Shown piece by piece: positions 47,880-60,300 of a stretch of DNA of 64,000 nt. This DNA is from Trifolium pratense (taxonomy: Eukaryota; Streptophyta; Magnoliopsida; Fabales; Fabaceae): positions 37,968,635 through 38,032,634 of the forward strand of contig NC_060063.1 of the NCBI RefSeq assembly GCF_020283565.1, given 5' to 3'. The notes under the pieces were generated by a model that did no database searches, was not told the DNA's origin, and was given only the letters and a program-made list of their open reading frames with translations. The position numbers and the translations under genes are program-made. Within the stretch, counting starts at the first letter, position 1. Every line of letters starts with the position of its first letter.

Positions 47880-48200
47880 AATTACAATGAATGATATAAA
47901 ACTTACTACGTGGTTAAAAGTAATGAGGATAAATTAGCAACTTTGGTGGTAATCAATTTTAATATATTAGTAATAGACAATAGAGAAAATGATTTATCTA
48001 AGATTCGCTATATGGAAAAAAAGAAACAAATTTAATGTAATTTTAGTGTTAGTTTAAAATTTTATAATTTAAAAAGGTAAAAATATAATTTTAATAGATG
48101 GATTCGTTTATAAGTTCAGATATTCCCGTTTCCGTCCACTCTTTTCAATCAGAGAAAACACAAACCCAGACTCATACTCAACTGATTCAAATTTTTCCGA
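47141..48200. other. very AT-rich spacer with a (TA)20 microsatellite
   Basis: Between the duplicated segment and the zinc-finger gene. A perfect TA run at 47836-47875, T-runs at 47660-47679, and several TTTATTATATT direct repeats (47490-47600). No gene or bounded element recognised. Confidence 0.6.
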
Positions 48201-48218
48201 TCAAAGACGTTGGGGCTA

Positions 48219-48458
48219 ACCCATGTGAGTTGGTCTAGTGGTATTGACTTGAGACCTTAGAGTGTGCTTCTCTCATGGTCGTAGGTTCGATTTTTTCTGA
48301 TGTCATTCGATGGACTAGTTCATACAAAACAAAAAAAAATTGACTTTAAATAGGCCTCCGTAAATGAGCCGTGGAATTAGTCTACTCAAATTAATTACTC
48401 ATTGGGCCGAATACCTGATTGTTTTAAATAAATAAAAAAAATAATAAAAAAAGAAAAG
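48219..48458 (+). mobile_element. tRNA-derived SINE with 14-bp target duplication, upstream of the zinc-finger gene
   Basis: A-box-like GAGTTGGTCTAGTGG, TATTGACTTGAGACC, B-box-like TAGGTTCGATTTT, a longer 3' part and an A-rich tail (48429-48458). Perfect direct repeat AGACGTTGGGGCTA at 48205-48218 and 48459-48472. It lies about 245 bp before the zinc-finger ATG. Confidence 0.85.
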
Positions 48459-48702
48459 AGACGTTGGGGCTAGTTGGTAAGTCTCGCGCCGTTGGGCGTG
48501 TTTTATTTCTTTCTTGCTTTGATAATCAGTCACTTCAACTTCTTCACTCACTCACTCACTCACTCTCTCGTTCTCACGTCGTTGCAACGTTTCTTTCTTT
48601 GAAACCTCAAACCCTAATTTCTTGTTTGTTCCACAATTTCTCAATCAATTGCTCATCAATTTCTCAATCAATTCCACAATTCAAACCCTAATTCACAACA
48701 CC

Positions 48703-49248
48703 ATGATCGATTTTGCTTCTCATCATCATCCAACCCTGTTTTTCAACAAGGGTGATCATCATCTCAATGATCTTCAAACTGATAAGAAGAAAACATTCAA
48801 CTCTGCCAAAGCACACACAACCTCCAAACCTGTTGTTCAACCACCTCAAACAAACGATCAAAATCGCATCTTGAAGATCACCTTTTTCTCCTCTTCTGTT
48901 CGTAACAAGGAGAAACAACAACAGGAGAAACCTTATTTGTGTCGTGTTTGCGAAAGGGTTTTTACATCCAACCTAGCTTTGAATGGACATATGAGATGTC
49001 ACAGTTCCAAGAAGGGTACTTCTCCATTTTTGACTTGTCAAGATGCTATTGACTTGTCAAGGTTTTTGCCCCCAAAAACCTACAAGACCCGTAAACGTTC
49101 CAAGAGATTTGTCATTGATGATGATGTCCGTGAGGTTGCTCAATCATTGTTAGATATGTCTTGTGGGAAATCGTTATATTTTGATGCGGATAATCACGAT
49201 AACAACGGTAAAAGATTGAAGCTTTCCGATGAAAAAGCAAGGTGTTGA
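48703..49248 (+). CDS. single C2H2 zinc-finger protein (181 aa)
   Basis: Putative transcription factor of the plant single-finger C2H2 type. ATG at 48703 in the context AACACCATGATC. N-terminal region His/Thr-rich (MIDFASHHHPTL), then the finger YLCRVCERVFTSNLALNGHM with RCH (about residues 80-102; C-x2-C-x12-H-x3-H). The usual QALGGH helix is changed to NLALNGH. A basic stretch KTYKTRKRSKRF (about residue 125) may be a nuclear signal. The C-terminus contains LKLS, a weak EAR-like motif. Intronless, as usual for this family. The leader is CT-rich with CACTCACTCACT repeats (48543-48570). Upstream in-frame extension has no ATG. Functional status is likely but unproven. Confidence 0.8.
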   Translation: MIDFASHHHPTLFFNKGDHHLNDLQTDKKKTFNSAKAHTTSKPVVQPPQTNDQNRILKITFFSSSVRNKEKQQQEKPYLCRVCERVFTSNLALNGHMRCHSSKKGTSPFLTCQDAIDLSRFLPPKTYKTRKRSKRFVIDDDVREVAQSLLDMSCGKSLYFDADNHDNNGKRLKLSDEKARC

Positions 49249-49256
49249 TGATCCTT

Positions 49257-49760
49257 TGTCTATTTGTGTTAATTGAATTGAATGAACAGGATTTTATCAT
49301 CTTATTATTGTTATAACTTGTGCTGTTTCGATGTTTTGGTAGTGAAATTTATTCTTGTATATGAAGTATAGAATTGAAACACTTGAGTTTTTGTATGATG
49401 TTTTTATGTTTGAATTCATATTCTTACACTTGTTATTGTTTATTTCATGTGTTATTCTTTCATGAATTGATGAGCATAAGAGCAAAACCAATGATCCTTT
49501 GCCAAAGTCACCTAGATTGGTAATAATGGTCTCATTAAGGTAAGTTGATATTTTTGGATTATCACAAAAATCTACTGATGATCTCTCTGCTACTTTATTG
49601 ATCATTTGGATTATAAGGTAAGTTATCTTTCCATTAAGTTTTCTTATCCGACTCCGTCTAAGTAATTGATTGCTAACTATTCATTTTTGCTGGTCATTTT
49701 GGTTTTAATCTTTAACACTTCTTGATGCATTCTATTCAACCATCACTATATGCCATTTGT
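49257..49760. repeat. 3' flank of the zinc-finger gene, first copy of a local tandem duplication
   Basis: GTTAATTGAATTGAATGAAC onward matches 50677-51140 with small indels. Its last part (49607-49760, TGGATTATAAGGTAAG...) also matches the start of copy A at 26285. So this word block exists three times in the window. Confidence 0.85.
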
Positions 49761-50405
49761 TAGTACGAATCATTTATACTCTTTTCTAACTTCAACGTTA
49801 TCCATCGTTCTATCTTTATCCTTGGTGTTTTCTTTTTTCAAAGCAGTTGTAACTGTACTTGTGAAATTTCACCAGTGAAACATTACAGAGATGCAACCGT
49901 CAAATAGATAGGAAAAAGGGGCAAAATTGTGTGTAAAAATGTTTATATATTCTCTCTTTTTTTCATCAAATCTGGCGGTTGAGTAAATCTAACTGTAAAA
50001 TTTTACTGCAACACCGGTGATGGACTTAGTTGAGCCCTCACCCTAGAAGCCACCTTGTTTTCGTGTGGGTGATGTTGTCAATTTTTTTGAATTACCTTTT
50101 AGTCTCTAAACCAGTTATTTTGTGCATGTGGCTTATCCTTTTCTTTTCCATTTATATATTCAATCTGCTTAGATTTTTATTTTCCCTTTTTTCTATAATA
50201 AGTCTTTTATTTTTGGTGCAATGCTTAATACACTCACATTTATATCAAGATTCGAGATGAAAACGATATTTTCTGCAGTTTCTTAAAATTTCTAATAGGG
50301 TTGTCGATTTCTTTTCACTTTGTTGTTATTCTGGATTTAAAATCTCCCTATAAGATATTATTGTTTTTATCTTTTTGTATGTAATGGTGGGTGTCTCATA
50401 AACAG
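49761..50405. other. AT-rich spacer before the exportin fragment
   Basis: Contains the intron end leading into the XPO1 exon (AAACAG at 50400-50405). A 76-codon ORF at 50030 is hydrophobic and shows no recognisable similarity. No other feature seen. Confidence 0.45.
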
Positions 50406-50645
50406 ATTTTGAAGCACGAGTGGCCAGCAAGATGGCGAAGCTTCATTCCTGATGTTGTCTCAGCAGCTAAAACTAGTGAAACAATCTACGAGAATTGCAT
50501 GGCTATACTGAAAGTAGGTTTATCCCTGTTTTCATTAGATTTTATTTCTTATGTCTATGACTAAGTTAAAAAATGTCTGTTCAGCTTTTGAGTGAAGAGG
50601 TTTTTGATTTTTCGAGAGGAGAAATGACACAGCAGAAGATAAAAA
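50406..50645 (+). pseudogene. exportin-1 (XPO1/CRM1) gene fragment: two exons and one intron
   Basis: Exon 50406-50513 reads [20 protein letters not shown] and continues [17 protein letters not shown]. After a GT...AG intron (50514-50584) comes LLSEEVFDFSRGEMTQQKIK. The two join in frame. This is the conserved CRIME-region neighbourhood of the nuclear export receptor, nearly unchanged (one visible change, Y for the usual C in ETICEN). The match stops abruptly at 50645, and nothing else of the roughly 1,070-residue protein is present. Retained splice sites show a genomic, not processed, origin. Confidence 0.9.
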
Positions 50646-50676
50646 TGTCATATGACTAACTTAAAAAATGTCTATT

Positions 50677-51140
50677 TTTGTTAATTGAATTGAATGAACA
50701 GGATTTTATCATCTTATTTTTGTTATAACTTGTTCTGTTTCGATGTTTTGGTAGTGGAATTTATGACACTTGAGTTTTTGTATGATGTTTTTATGTTTGA
50801 ATTCATATTCTTACACTTGTTATTGTTTATTTCATGTGTCATTCTTTCATGAATTGATGAGCATAAAAGCAAAATCAATGATCCTTTGCCAAAGTCACCT
50901 AGATTGGTAATAATGGTTTCATTAAGGTAAGTTAATATTTTGGATTATCACAAAATCTACTGATGATCTCTCTGCTACTTTATTGATCATTTGGATTATA
51001 AGGTAAGTTAGCTTTCCATTTAGTTTTCTTATCCGACTCCATCTAAGTAATTGATTGCTAACTATTCATTTTTTCTGGTCATTTTGGTTTTAATCAACAC
51101 TTCTTGATGCATTCTATTCAACCATCACTATGTCATTTGT
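50677..51140. repeat. second copy of the zinc-finger 3' flank, leading into copy B
   Basis: Co-linear with 49257-49760. It is about 40 bp shorter because a piece around ATTCTTGTATATGAAG is missing. It runs without a break into the helicase fragment of copy B. Confidence 0.85.
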
Positions 51141-51159
51141 TAGACACAATATTTGCAAA

Positions 51160-51990
51160 GTTTTGTTCTGTCAAAGACAGGTTGGTATGCTTATTGAGCA
51201 AGCTTCAAGGACGCCACTGGCACCGTTCAGGAAAAACCACTCCAGGTTCCTCCATCTTCTCATTTCACTTGTTGTGTCGATTCAAACTTATTTATTTACT
51301 GAGCCTAGGTTAATCACTGTAATATGTTCAATTTACGCGCGTGAAGCCTTTCTTATCGATTGTTAAGTCAATGATCCTCATTGGTGGAGTGGAAGTAAAA
51401 ACTGACATGAAGAAAATTGAGGAACAAGGAGCAAACATCTTGATCAGCTGGCCTGGTCGATTACACGACATGATGAATTGGACGGATGTTTTGGATTTCA
51501 AAAGTTGAGGTATATCTTTCACTATTTATACAACATACATGCAGACACATGCTGTAAAAGAATTTTCTGGATTTATTATGTGATCATATTGTACAAATTA
51601 ATTAATTCATGTTGTAGCTTCATGCTTTAAGATTCCTTATCTTCTACTGCATTTGTGTATTAGTAGGAGTAGGGTTTAATTGTAATTGTGTCTACAAATG
51701 TTGATTTTGGATGAGGTTGTTAGATTCTTAGATATGGGGTTCATGAAGTAGATAAATACTATCATAACTTAGTTGCCTAAGCAGATAAATGCTTATTCTC
51801 TGCTACTCAAACTCAGGTTGCTGAAGAGCTTGATAAAACAGGATTGAGGAACAAACAAAAACAACAAATGGGCAATGGCATGCAACATCAAAACAAAGAG
51901 TCTTCAAAGACACATTTGGTTCTTCACATTGAGGTATTGCATATAAAGCATGTCATTGAACTGGATATTAGATCTGTGACTTTTATGGTT
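51160..51990 (+). pseudogene. DEAD-box RNA helicase (RH18-like) gene fragments, copy B
   Basis: Same order as copy A: motif I remnant (GACGCCACTGGC...CAGGAAAAACC, 51209-51238), GGVEVKTDMKKIEEQG (51384-51430), motif Ib with SWPGRLHDMM, and DEVVRFLDMGF where DEAD belongs. The QIYNVAQPF exon start of copy A is missing. An extra 40-bp insertion is near 51750-51780. Confidence 0.75.
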
Positions 51991-52174
51991 AGTGATTTCA
52001 TTCTTTCATTTTAGTAGTAGAATCACTACAATTTTTTTGCAACATTCATAATTCAATTTATATTATTGTAGTTATTTCAATAAAAAAAAGGGGGGTTGAT
52101 GATGCAGTGCCTATTTCTATAAGTCATGGGCGGGAAGAGATTCAGTTTAGGCTTTTCCTTTGTTTGTTTTGTAG

Positions 52175-53310
<1,136 letters not shown>

Positions 53311-53935
53311 ATTTGATTTGTTAGGGTTTAGTTCTTGATTAGATTTCTGTTATGGTTCTGTTCTTGATTAGATTTCTGTTAGGGTTTGAATCTTGACTAA
53401 TCATGTTCTTGTAAGAAAGTTTCGATCTACTTTAGAATGTAATCAGGTTTTAATATGAATTGAATGGGTTAACAGTCTTTGTTTCAGAAATTATAATTTT
53501 TGAAGTTCATGTTTTCTCTTATCTTTGTTTAATTACTTTTGTTTTAATTGTTTATGATTTTTTCAAGTTCTTATTTTGCTGTGTTTGTGCAATCTACTAG
53601 TTTCTTGTTTTAATTTGCTTCTGGACATAATCAATACAAACCAGTTTATTGCTCAAATTTTACACATCGTGGTTGATAGTGGAATCGTGCATTTCCAGAA
53701 TCTAAGACACGTTTTGAACTTATTATTTCATGAAAATAATGTAACTCGAGCAGTCGTGAACTATGAAACATATACACCCATTGGATCAGGTGTATCTTGT
53801 ATTGGACAGACAATATCTCACATTGACACATACGATTATATTGAATTACTGGTATATCATTTTCTCAAATTATTATCTATGTCGACATGTAAGTGTTTGT
53901 GTCATATCTGTTATTAGTGTTTATGCTTCAAAGGT
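53311..53935. other. H3 3' flank and spacer, copy B
   Basis: Co-linear with 43890-44520; non-coding. It ends at GCTTCAAAGG, where copy A has about 530 bp more (the protease fragment). Confidence 0.5.
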
Positions 53936-54140
53936 GTAATTTGGTGGAAAACCATGAAGTTTGTAGCATTTGATTTTAGGATGACAAAGAAGTCCACAAT
54001 GTGAGCAAAGAGATCTATATTTAACAGCAAAGGTGCATGAGAATCCTGCAATTCAACTATAACAAGATTACAAGAGCAGAGGAGGCACCAAATTGCCATT
54101 GTGTTTCATCTTGAAGCACAAGAGAAAATTTTGGTCATGC
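53936..54140 (-). pseudogene. copia gag zinc-knuckle fragment, copy B
   Basis: Minus strand CSHCGLLCHPKIKCYKLHGF with PPNYK, as in copy A. The neighbouring protease part is deleted. A 7-bp difference (ACAAGATTACAAGAGC against ACAAGAGTAGAGG) lies near 54062. Confidence 0.65.
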
Positions 54141-54217
54141 GATGTATAATAATTATTGACATATTATTATGCTTACCTGTCAATATAAGATTATGCAGAA
54201 CCATAATATTTTAGTTT

Positions 54218-54560
54218 GGCTTAACTAAACACTTGGTCCCTTACGTTTATTTTAGGTTTCAATTTGGTCCCTTACGTTTAAAAACTATCAATTTGGTCCC
54301 TTACGTTTATTTTAGGTTTCAAGTTAGTCCTTTCCGTTAGTTTTTTCACTAACACCGTTTGAACAGTACACGTGTCAGTGTGTCCAAGTGCCACGTGTTA
54401 GTCCACATATGCAAATTGACTGCCACATGTGACAAAATTGACGGAAATGACTAACTTGACACCTAAAATAAACGTAAGGGACCAAATTGATACTTTTTAA
54501 ACGTAAGGGACCAAATTGAAACTTAAAATAAACGTAAGGGACCAAATATGTAGTTAAGCC
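54218..54560. mobile_element. Mutator-type MITE (343 bp) with 9-bp target duplication
   Basis: Terminal inverted repeats GGCTTAACTAAACACTTGGT and, inverted, GGCTTAACTACATATTTGGT, each followed by repeated TCCCTTACGTTTA-type words. The perfect 9-bp direct repeat TTTTAGTTT is at 54209-54217 and 54561-54569. Copy A has the unoccupied target (45459-45467). The interior contains a CACGTG/ACACGTGTC cluster near 54369-54400. Confidence 0.93.
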
Positions 54561-54891
54561 TTTTAGTTTTAACAAAAAATACTATCAATGAACCATACAA
54601 GTGCAATTAAAAATTTAAGGGGTTTGTGTGTTAAGACTTGAAGCATTTGGTCCATAAGATAGAATTAGGCTTCAACGTTGGTCCTATATAATATGGCCAT
54701 TATCATGAGTTGCAAAATAGCATTATGGCAACTAATACGAACACTACAACGAAAAAAATTCGGATCATGGTTATCTTGTGAGAGATAAGTGGTGAATAAC
54801 CATTTTAGAACCAAATGAAAATGAATATAAAACAATAAAGAAAATTTTGGCATATTCAGGGCCGGTCCAACCTACTCTATGTAGTCGGACT

Positions 54892-55477
54892 CAGGGACGG
54901 AGTTAGAAGGGGGCCAACAGAGGCCACGGTACCCCCTAAATATTTTTGAATATTTTTTTATACTACTATGGCATAATTTTACTTTTGGTCCTCCTATTAT
55001 ATTAAACTCATAAAAATGGTCACTTTTTTTAGTCAAAAATTTGGCTCTATTTTCATACTTGGTGTATATTTGATACCAAAACATATGTTTTTCCAACTAA
55101 AAATAGTATTTTTGTACAAAAGAAGGTGATTTATTTCCCCAATAATGAATTCAATAAAAAAAAAAATATTTTTTTAGATTAAAACTCGCCTTTTTTGATG
55201 TAAAAAGTTGCAATTTTTTTTTCATCTTTTGGTAAGGTAAAGTTACAATTTTAAAGACAAAGTGCATAGATTAAGACCAAAATTACAAACATATAAAAAT
55301 AAAGGCCAAAAAGTTCTAGTTAAAAAAAATGGTCTATAAAATGTGATTCACAATATTAGCTTTAAACTTATCTTATAACTTCTTATATATATTGTGCATT
55401 CAAAATTTAGTTTTTTCTTTACTAACTTATATTTTTAAACTCGGCCCCCTTAAGCTAAAATTATGGCTCCGTCCCTG
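54892..55477. mobile_element. hAT-type MITE, copy B (586 bp)
   Basis: Ends CAGGGACGGAG and CTCCGTCCCTG. The near-perfect 8-bp duplication GTCGGACT/GTCGGACC is at 54884-54891 and 55478-55485. It also predates the duplication, since copy A carries it. Confidence 0.82.
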
Positions 55478-55772
55478 GTCGGACCCATGCAGATGAGTAA
55501 GAAAAAACACCACTATGCCATTGAACCATTACAATATATATGATATATGATTTATATGATACTATTTTGTATCTCTCTAACAATGTTGTCACAAATTAGA
55601 TGTTACTCCTTTCAACATGTTTCTTTCTGTTAAGCATTCTGTTCATGATGTTCCTGACAATTCATCTATTGACAACATTAACACCAATTCCCATAATCCA
55701 AAATTTCAATGCTCCTACTAGGAATTCAACTAGTATTAAACATTCTCATACTTAAACAAGTTGTTAAACACA

Positions 55773-55970
55773 AATGTCAGCTGGTTGTGCCAGATTACCT
55801 AGAAATTCGGATGGCCGGTGTAGTGCGTATCTAGCGAAACTTTGGGGATTTTATGATGGTTTTTGTCTTGCGCGTAACAGAGGTGCCACAAAGGTGCAAA
55901 TTCATATTTTTTTAGTGAAGAATTTAAAATTTGTTTACCAAAAAAACCAAGAAGTTGATATTTGATCAAA
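55773..55970 (+). pseudogene. LINE RNase H fragment, copy B
   Basis: 63 codons beginning MSAGCARLPRNSDGRCSAYL, then WGFYDGFCLARNRGATKVQI. This is the central part of a LINE-type RNase H domain. Both flanks are non-coding, so it is a remnant rather than a small gene. Confidence 0.68.
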
Positions 55971-56162
55971 GAAATATAAAGTAAAAGAAAATGCTATTTG
56001 ATACTAAAAACAAAAAAAAAAAACCTAGTAATTAATTTGTTAGTAGCCATAAAAATTGGGTGGGGATGAGTTTTGTCTTTTCCGTTCCTTGAATCCGTGG
56101 GGGTTTAGATATTCCTGTATCCATCCTCATCTTTAACGGTGTTGAAAAATAGAACATCATTC

Positions 56163-56286
56163 CTGCAGAGGCCAAGGAGTTGTCGAGTTGGGTTGGTATG
56201 GTGGTATTGGCTTGCGACCAAGGAGTGTGCTCCTCCTTAAAGTCTCAAGTTCGACTCTCTCTAGGGTCAATTTGGATGAACTAATT
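56163..56286 (+). mobile_element. tRNA-derived SINE, copy B, truncated at its 3' end
   Basis: Better preserved at the A box (GGGTTGGTATGGTGGTATTG) than copy A. It ends at AACTAATTT, where the second Sirevirus LTR begins; the A-tail and right target duplication are missing. The left direct repeat AGAACATCATTC is at 56151-56162. Confidence 0.8.
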
Positions 56287-57325
56287 TGTTGGGTTTTTGT
56301 AAGTTGGCTACATTTTGCAAAAACATATTTTAGCCAAGTGTTGAGACATATGTGCTGACCCCAAGTGTTGTGACAAATGTTGGTACACTTTGGAACAACA
56401 CCTGACTCTGTATCTGTGCACGCCAGCTAGCGGGTTTAAATTTCTACTCAATCTTTTGAAGATCTGTTTGAAGAATTGTTTCAAGGTTTCTTACAGAGGA
56501 AGGCGCACGTGTTTAATGTGTTTCATGAGGCAGCCAAACCCTAGTTTTATTTTCCAAAGGAATTATATTTTTGGAAAATATATTTTTGCGTTTCAAAAAT
56601 ATAACTATTGTTTTCAAAAATATATCACAGCTGCCGCAATTCTAGAAGCCCTAATTTTGTCTTGAAGCCCAAGTCATTCTACTACTATAAATACAAAGGC
56701 AAACATATGGTTTCAAGCATCTAAAATCGAGTCTTACAAAGCGTGTGTTTTAGGGATTTTAGAGTGTTAATTGTGAGCCTTTCTTGTGTCTCATTGATAC
56801 AAGCTTAGGACCTGAGTTTATTGAGTTGTAAGTGTGAACTTCTCCTAAGCTTTGAAGTACGGAGATTGTTCTAGTGTGTTGTGTGGTTTACTCGCAAGCT
56901 TTTAAGCAAGAGTGAATCCTAGTTTCTTAGGAGTGTGTCTCCACCTGTTGTGATTGTTGAATTGAATAACAACGCTGTCTGTGTTGTTAAGGTGGGAATT
57001 GGGACGGGGTCTCATATCTAGGAGTTCCTAGGTAGAAGTGTCATTGGGTAGTGATTAAGTGAGAAGTTATAAACGGGTGAGTTTAACTTCGAAGTAATAC
57101 TGCTGATAGTGGACTTCATTCCTGGATTGGTATCCCCCAGAGTAGGCTTTAGGCTGAACTGGGTTAACAACTCTCGTGTGTTATTTACTTTACTGTTTGT
57201 ATTGTTTTATGTTATTTGCTCTGTTTATAGACAAGTGTTGGCGCACCGGTAACAACATCTGTCTACAACAGACAAGTGCTGATACATCTTGATCAACACC
57301 TGTCCACTGTGTGCCAGGAATTTCA
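56287..57325 (+). repeat. 5' LTR of the second Sirevirus (1,039 bp)
   Basis: Begins TGTTGGGTTTTTGTAAG and ends CCAGGAATTTCA, the same end words as the nested Sirevirus LTR. A TATA-like ACTATAAATACAAAGG is near 56683-56698. The 3' LTR is outside the window. Confidence 0.85.
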
Positions 57326-57327
57326 AT

Positions 57328-57342
57328 TGGCATCAGAGCAGG
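57328..57342 (+). promoter_or_regulatory. primer-binding site of the second Sirevirus
   Basis: TGGCATCAGAGCAGG, two bases after the LTR end, identical to the site in the nested Sirevirus. Confidence 0.85.
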
Positions 57343-57394
57343 CACCCTGTTCTGAATTTTAGGGTGAGCTCCAGGGAAACTTTTTCTGGCAAGG

Positions 57395-60300
57395 ATGGAC
57401 AAAGAAGGAGGGTTTGTTACCAGACCACCTCTTCTGGTTGGTGCTTCAAACTATGACTATTGGAAGTCCCGCATGATGGCCTTTCTAAGACAAATTGATA
57501 GCAAGACATGGAAGGCAGTTATGAGAGGGTGGACTCCACCTGTGAAGATGGACAAAGATGGTAAACCAACTCTTGAGTTGAAATCTGCTGAAGAATGGTC
57601 CAAAGAAGAGGATGAGCTTGCTCTTGCAAACTCAAAAGCATTATATGCACTATATAATGGTGTTGACAAGCACATATTCAGACTCATCAAAAAGTGTGTC
57701 TCTGCTAAGGAAGCTTGGACAATTCTTGAAACTGTTCATGAAGGTACCTCTAAAGTGAAGTTGTCAAAGCTACAACTCCTAACAACTAAGTTTGAGAATC
57801 TAAGAATGAATGATGATGTAACTATTCAGGATTTTCACATGACCATACTTGATTTTGACAATCAATTTGATGCCTTGGGTGAAAAGATACCTGAAGAAAA
57901 GCTGGTAAGAAAAATGCTTAGGTCTTTGCCTAAGAAGTTTGACATGAAAGTCACAGCTATAGAAGAAGCAAAGGATATCACAGATATGAAGCTAGATGAA
58001 CTGGTTGGTTCACTACAAACCTATGAGGTAGCTACAAATGAAAAGATGGATAAGAAAAACAAAAGCATTGCTTTTGTCTCAAATGCTGAGGAAGAAGATC
58101 AACAGAGTGACACAGAGTCTGAACACAGCATCTCTGATGCAATGGTTCTTTTGGGAAAACAATTTAATAAGGTGCTAAAGAGAATGGACAAACGCTCTAA
58201 GACAGGTGCAGCTGACATTGGTCGCAACACTTACAGGAATTTCAGAAAACCTGTAACAGATGAGAAATCAGCTCCAAATAAAGGTGTTCAATGCCATGAA
58301 TGTGAGGGGTATGGTCACATTAGAAGTGAATGTGGAACCTTCCTGAAGAAACAAAAGAAGGGGTTAACTGTAACTTGGTCAGATGAAGAGTCTGAAGGAG
58401 AAGCCGATACTGCAAAGGCTATACATGTATTGACAAGTGTTTGCACATCTGACACTGAATCATGTGAAGAAGAACTGACCTTTGATGAACTTGCTGAATC
58501 ATATAAAAAGCTGTGTCTGAAGAGTGCAGAAGTCTGCAGAGTCTCTGAAGAGCAAAAAGAAACAATCACTAAGTTGCAAACTGAGAGAGCTGCTAATCTG
58601 TCAAGAATCTCTGAATTTAGTACTAAATGGGAAGATAGTTTAAAGATCATTGAAGAACAGAAGGCAACTATCATCAACTTAGAAGCAGACAAGATCAAAC
58701 AACTAACTGAGATAGCCCATCTGAATGAAGAGGTAACTGAATTAAACTCTCATCTTGAGAATTTAAAGAAGCATGTTCTTAGGCTATTCAAAGGAAGTGA
58801 TCTAGATGAAATACTGGAAACTTTGCCTGCTCCTAGTAGATCCAAAACAGGCATTGGGTATGAATACAAAAATGTTAATAGGATTATGGATTACAACAAA
58901 GAGGGGAAATATATGCCTGAGATAAGTAAACAACCTTCTCCAAAAATGCATGACAGGATGTCGCCACATCTGGCTCCTAGACAGCAGAGACAAGTGTTAC
59001 CACATGTGGCACCACATCAGCAAAGATGGCAAAGACCTAGATTTATACCTAGACCCAGAAGCAGGTACCACTCATGGAGATGTCACCACTGTGGAAGAAA
59101 GGGACACATAAGGCCTTACTGCTACAAATTGTATGGGTATCCAAGTGAAATTCCTCAAGAGTCTGATCCATCCATTACTAAAACAAGGATGGAATGGAAG
59201 CAAAAAGATGATACAACCAATACCAAGGAGTATACAGCTGAAAGCAGTGGGAAAAGTTTGATTGCCCACACGTCTCTCAGAGCCTCATCAAAAGAAGATT
59301 GGTACTTTGATAGTGGTTGTTCCAGACACATGACTGGTGTTGAAAAATATTTGAAGGAAGTAAAATCCTATGCCACAAGTTTTGTGACATTCGGAGATGG
59401 AGCAAAGGGGGAAATCAGAGGTATTGGAAGACTGATTGACCATGGTCTACCAAAACTTGAAAATGTTCTCCTTGTAAAAGGGCTAACTGCCAATCTAATC
59501 AGTATAAGCCAACTATGTGATCAAGGCATGAAAGTCAACTTTACAAAAAATGAATGTCTGGTCAGTAATAATGAAGGGGACACCCTTATGAGGGGAGTTA
59601 GATCAAAAGACAACTGCTACTTGTGGATCCCTCTTGAAGAAGCTAATGTATCTACATGTCTCTTAACTAAAAATGAAGAGGTTAAGCTGTGGCATAAAAA
59701 ATTAGGACACCTTAACCTGAAGAGCATGAAGAGAGTCATATCTGAAGAAGCTATCAGAGGACTACCAAGCTTACAGATACAGGAAGGCAATATCTGTGGT
59801 GAATGTCAGATTGGGAAGCAAACCAAAGTGTCGCACCAGAAGTTGCAACACTTGTCCACCTCTAGAGTTCTTGAGTTACTACATATGGATCTGATGGGGC
59901 CCATACAAGTTGAGAGTCTTGGAGGTAAGAAATATGTTCTTGTTGTTGTTGATGATTTCTCTAGATATACTTGGGTCAATTTCATTAGGGAAAAATCTGA
60001 GACTTTTGAAGAATTCAAAAATCTTTGCTTACAACTTCAAAAAGAGAAAGATTGTGACATTGTAAGAATCAGAAGTGACTATGGTAAGGAGTTTGAAAAC
60101 TCTAAATTTGCTGACTTTTGTGCTGCTGAAGGAATAACTCATGAATTTTCTTCACCAATTACACCTCAACAAAATGGTGTGGTTGAGAGAAAGAACAGAA
60201 CCTTACAAGAATCTGCTAGAGTGATGTTGCATGCCAAAAATGTTCCTTACAAGTTCTGGGCTGAAGCCATGAATACAGCATGTTACATTCACAATAGAGT

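Noticed and set aside
48622..48702. Longer N-terminus for the zinc-finger protein
   Set aside because: The upstream extension has no ATG. The residues come from a repetitive leader (CAATTTCTCAATCAATT) and the first ATG is at 48703.
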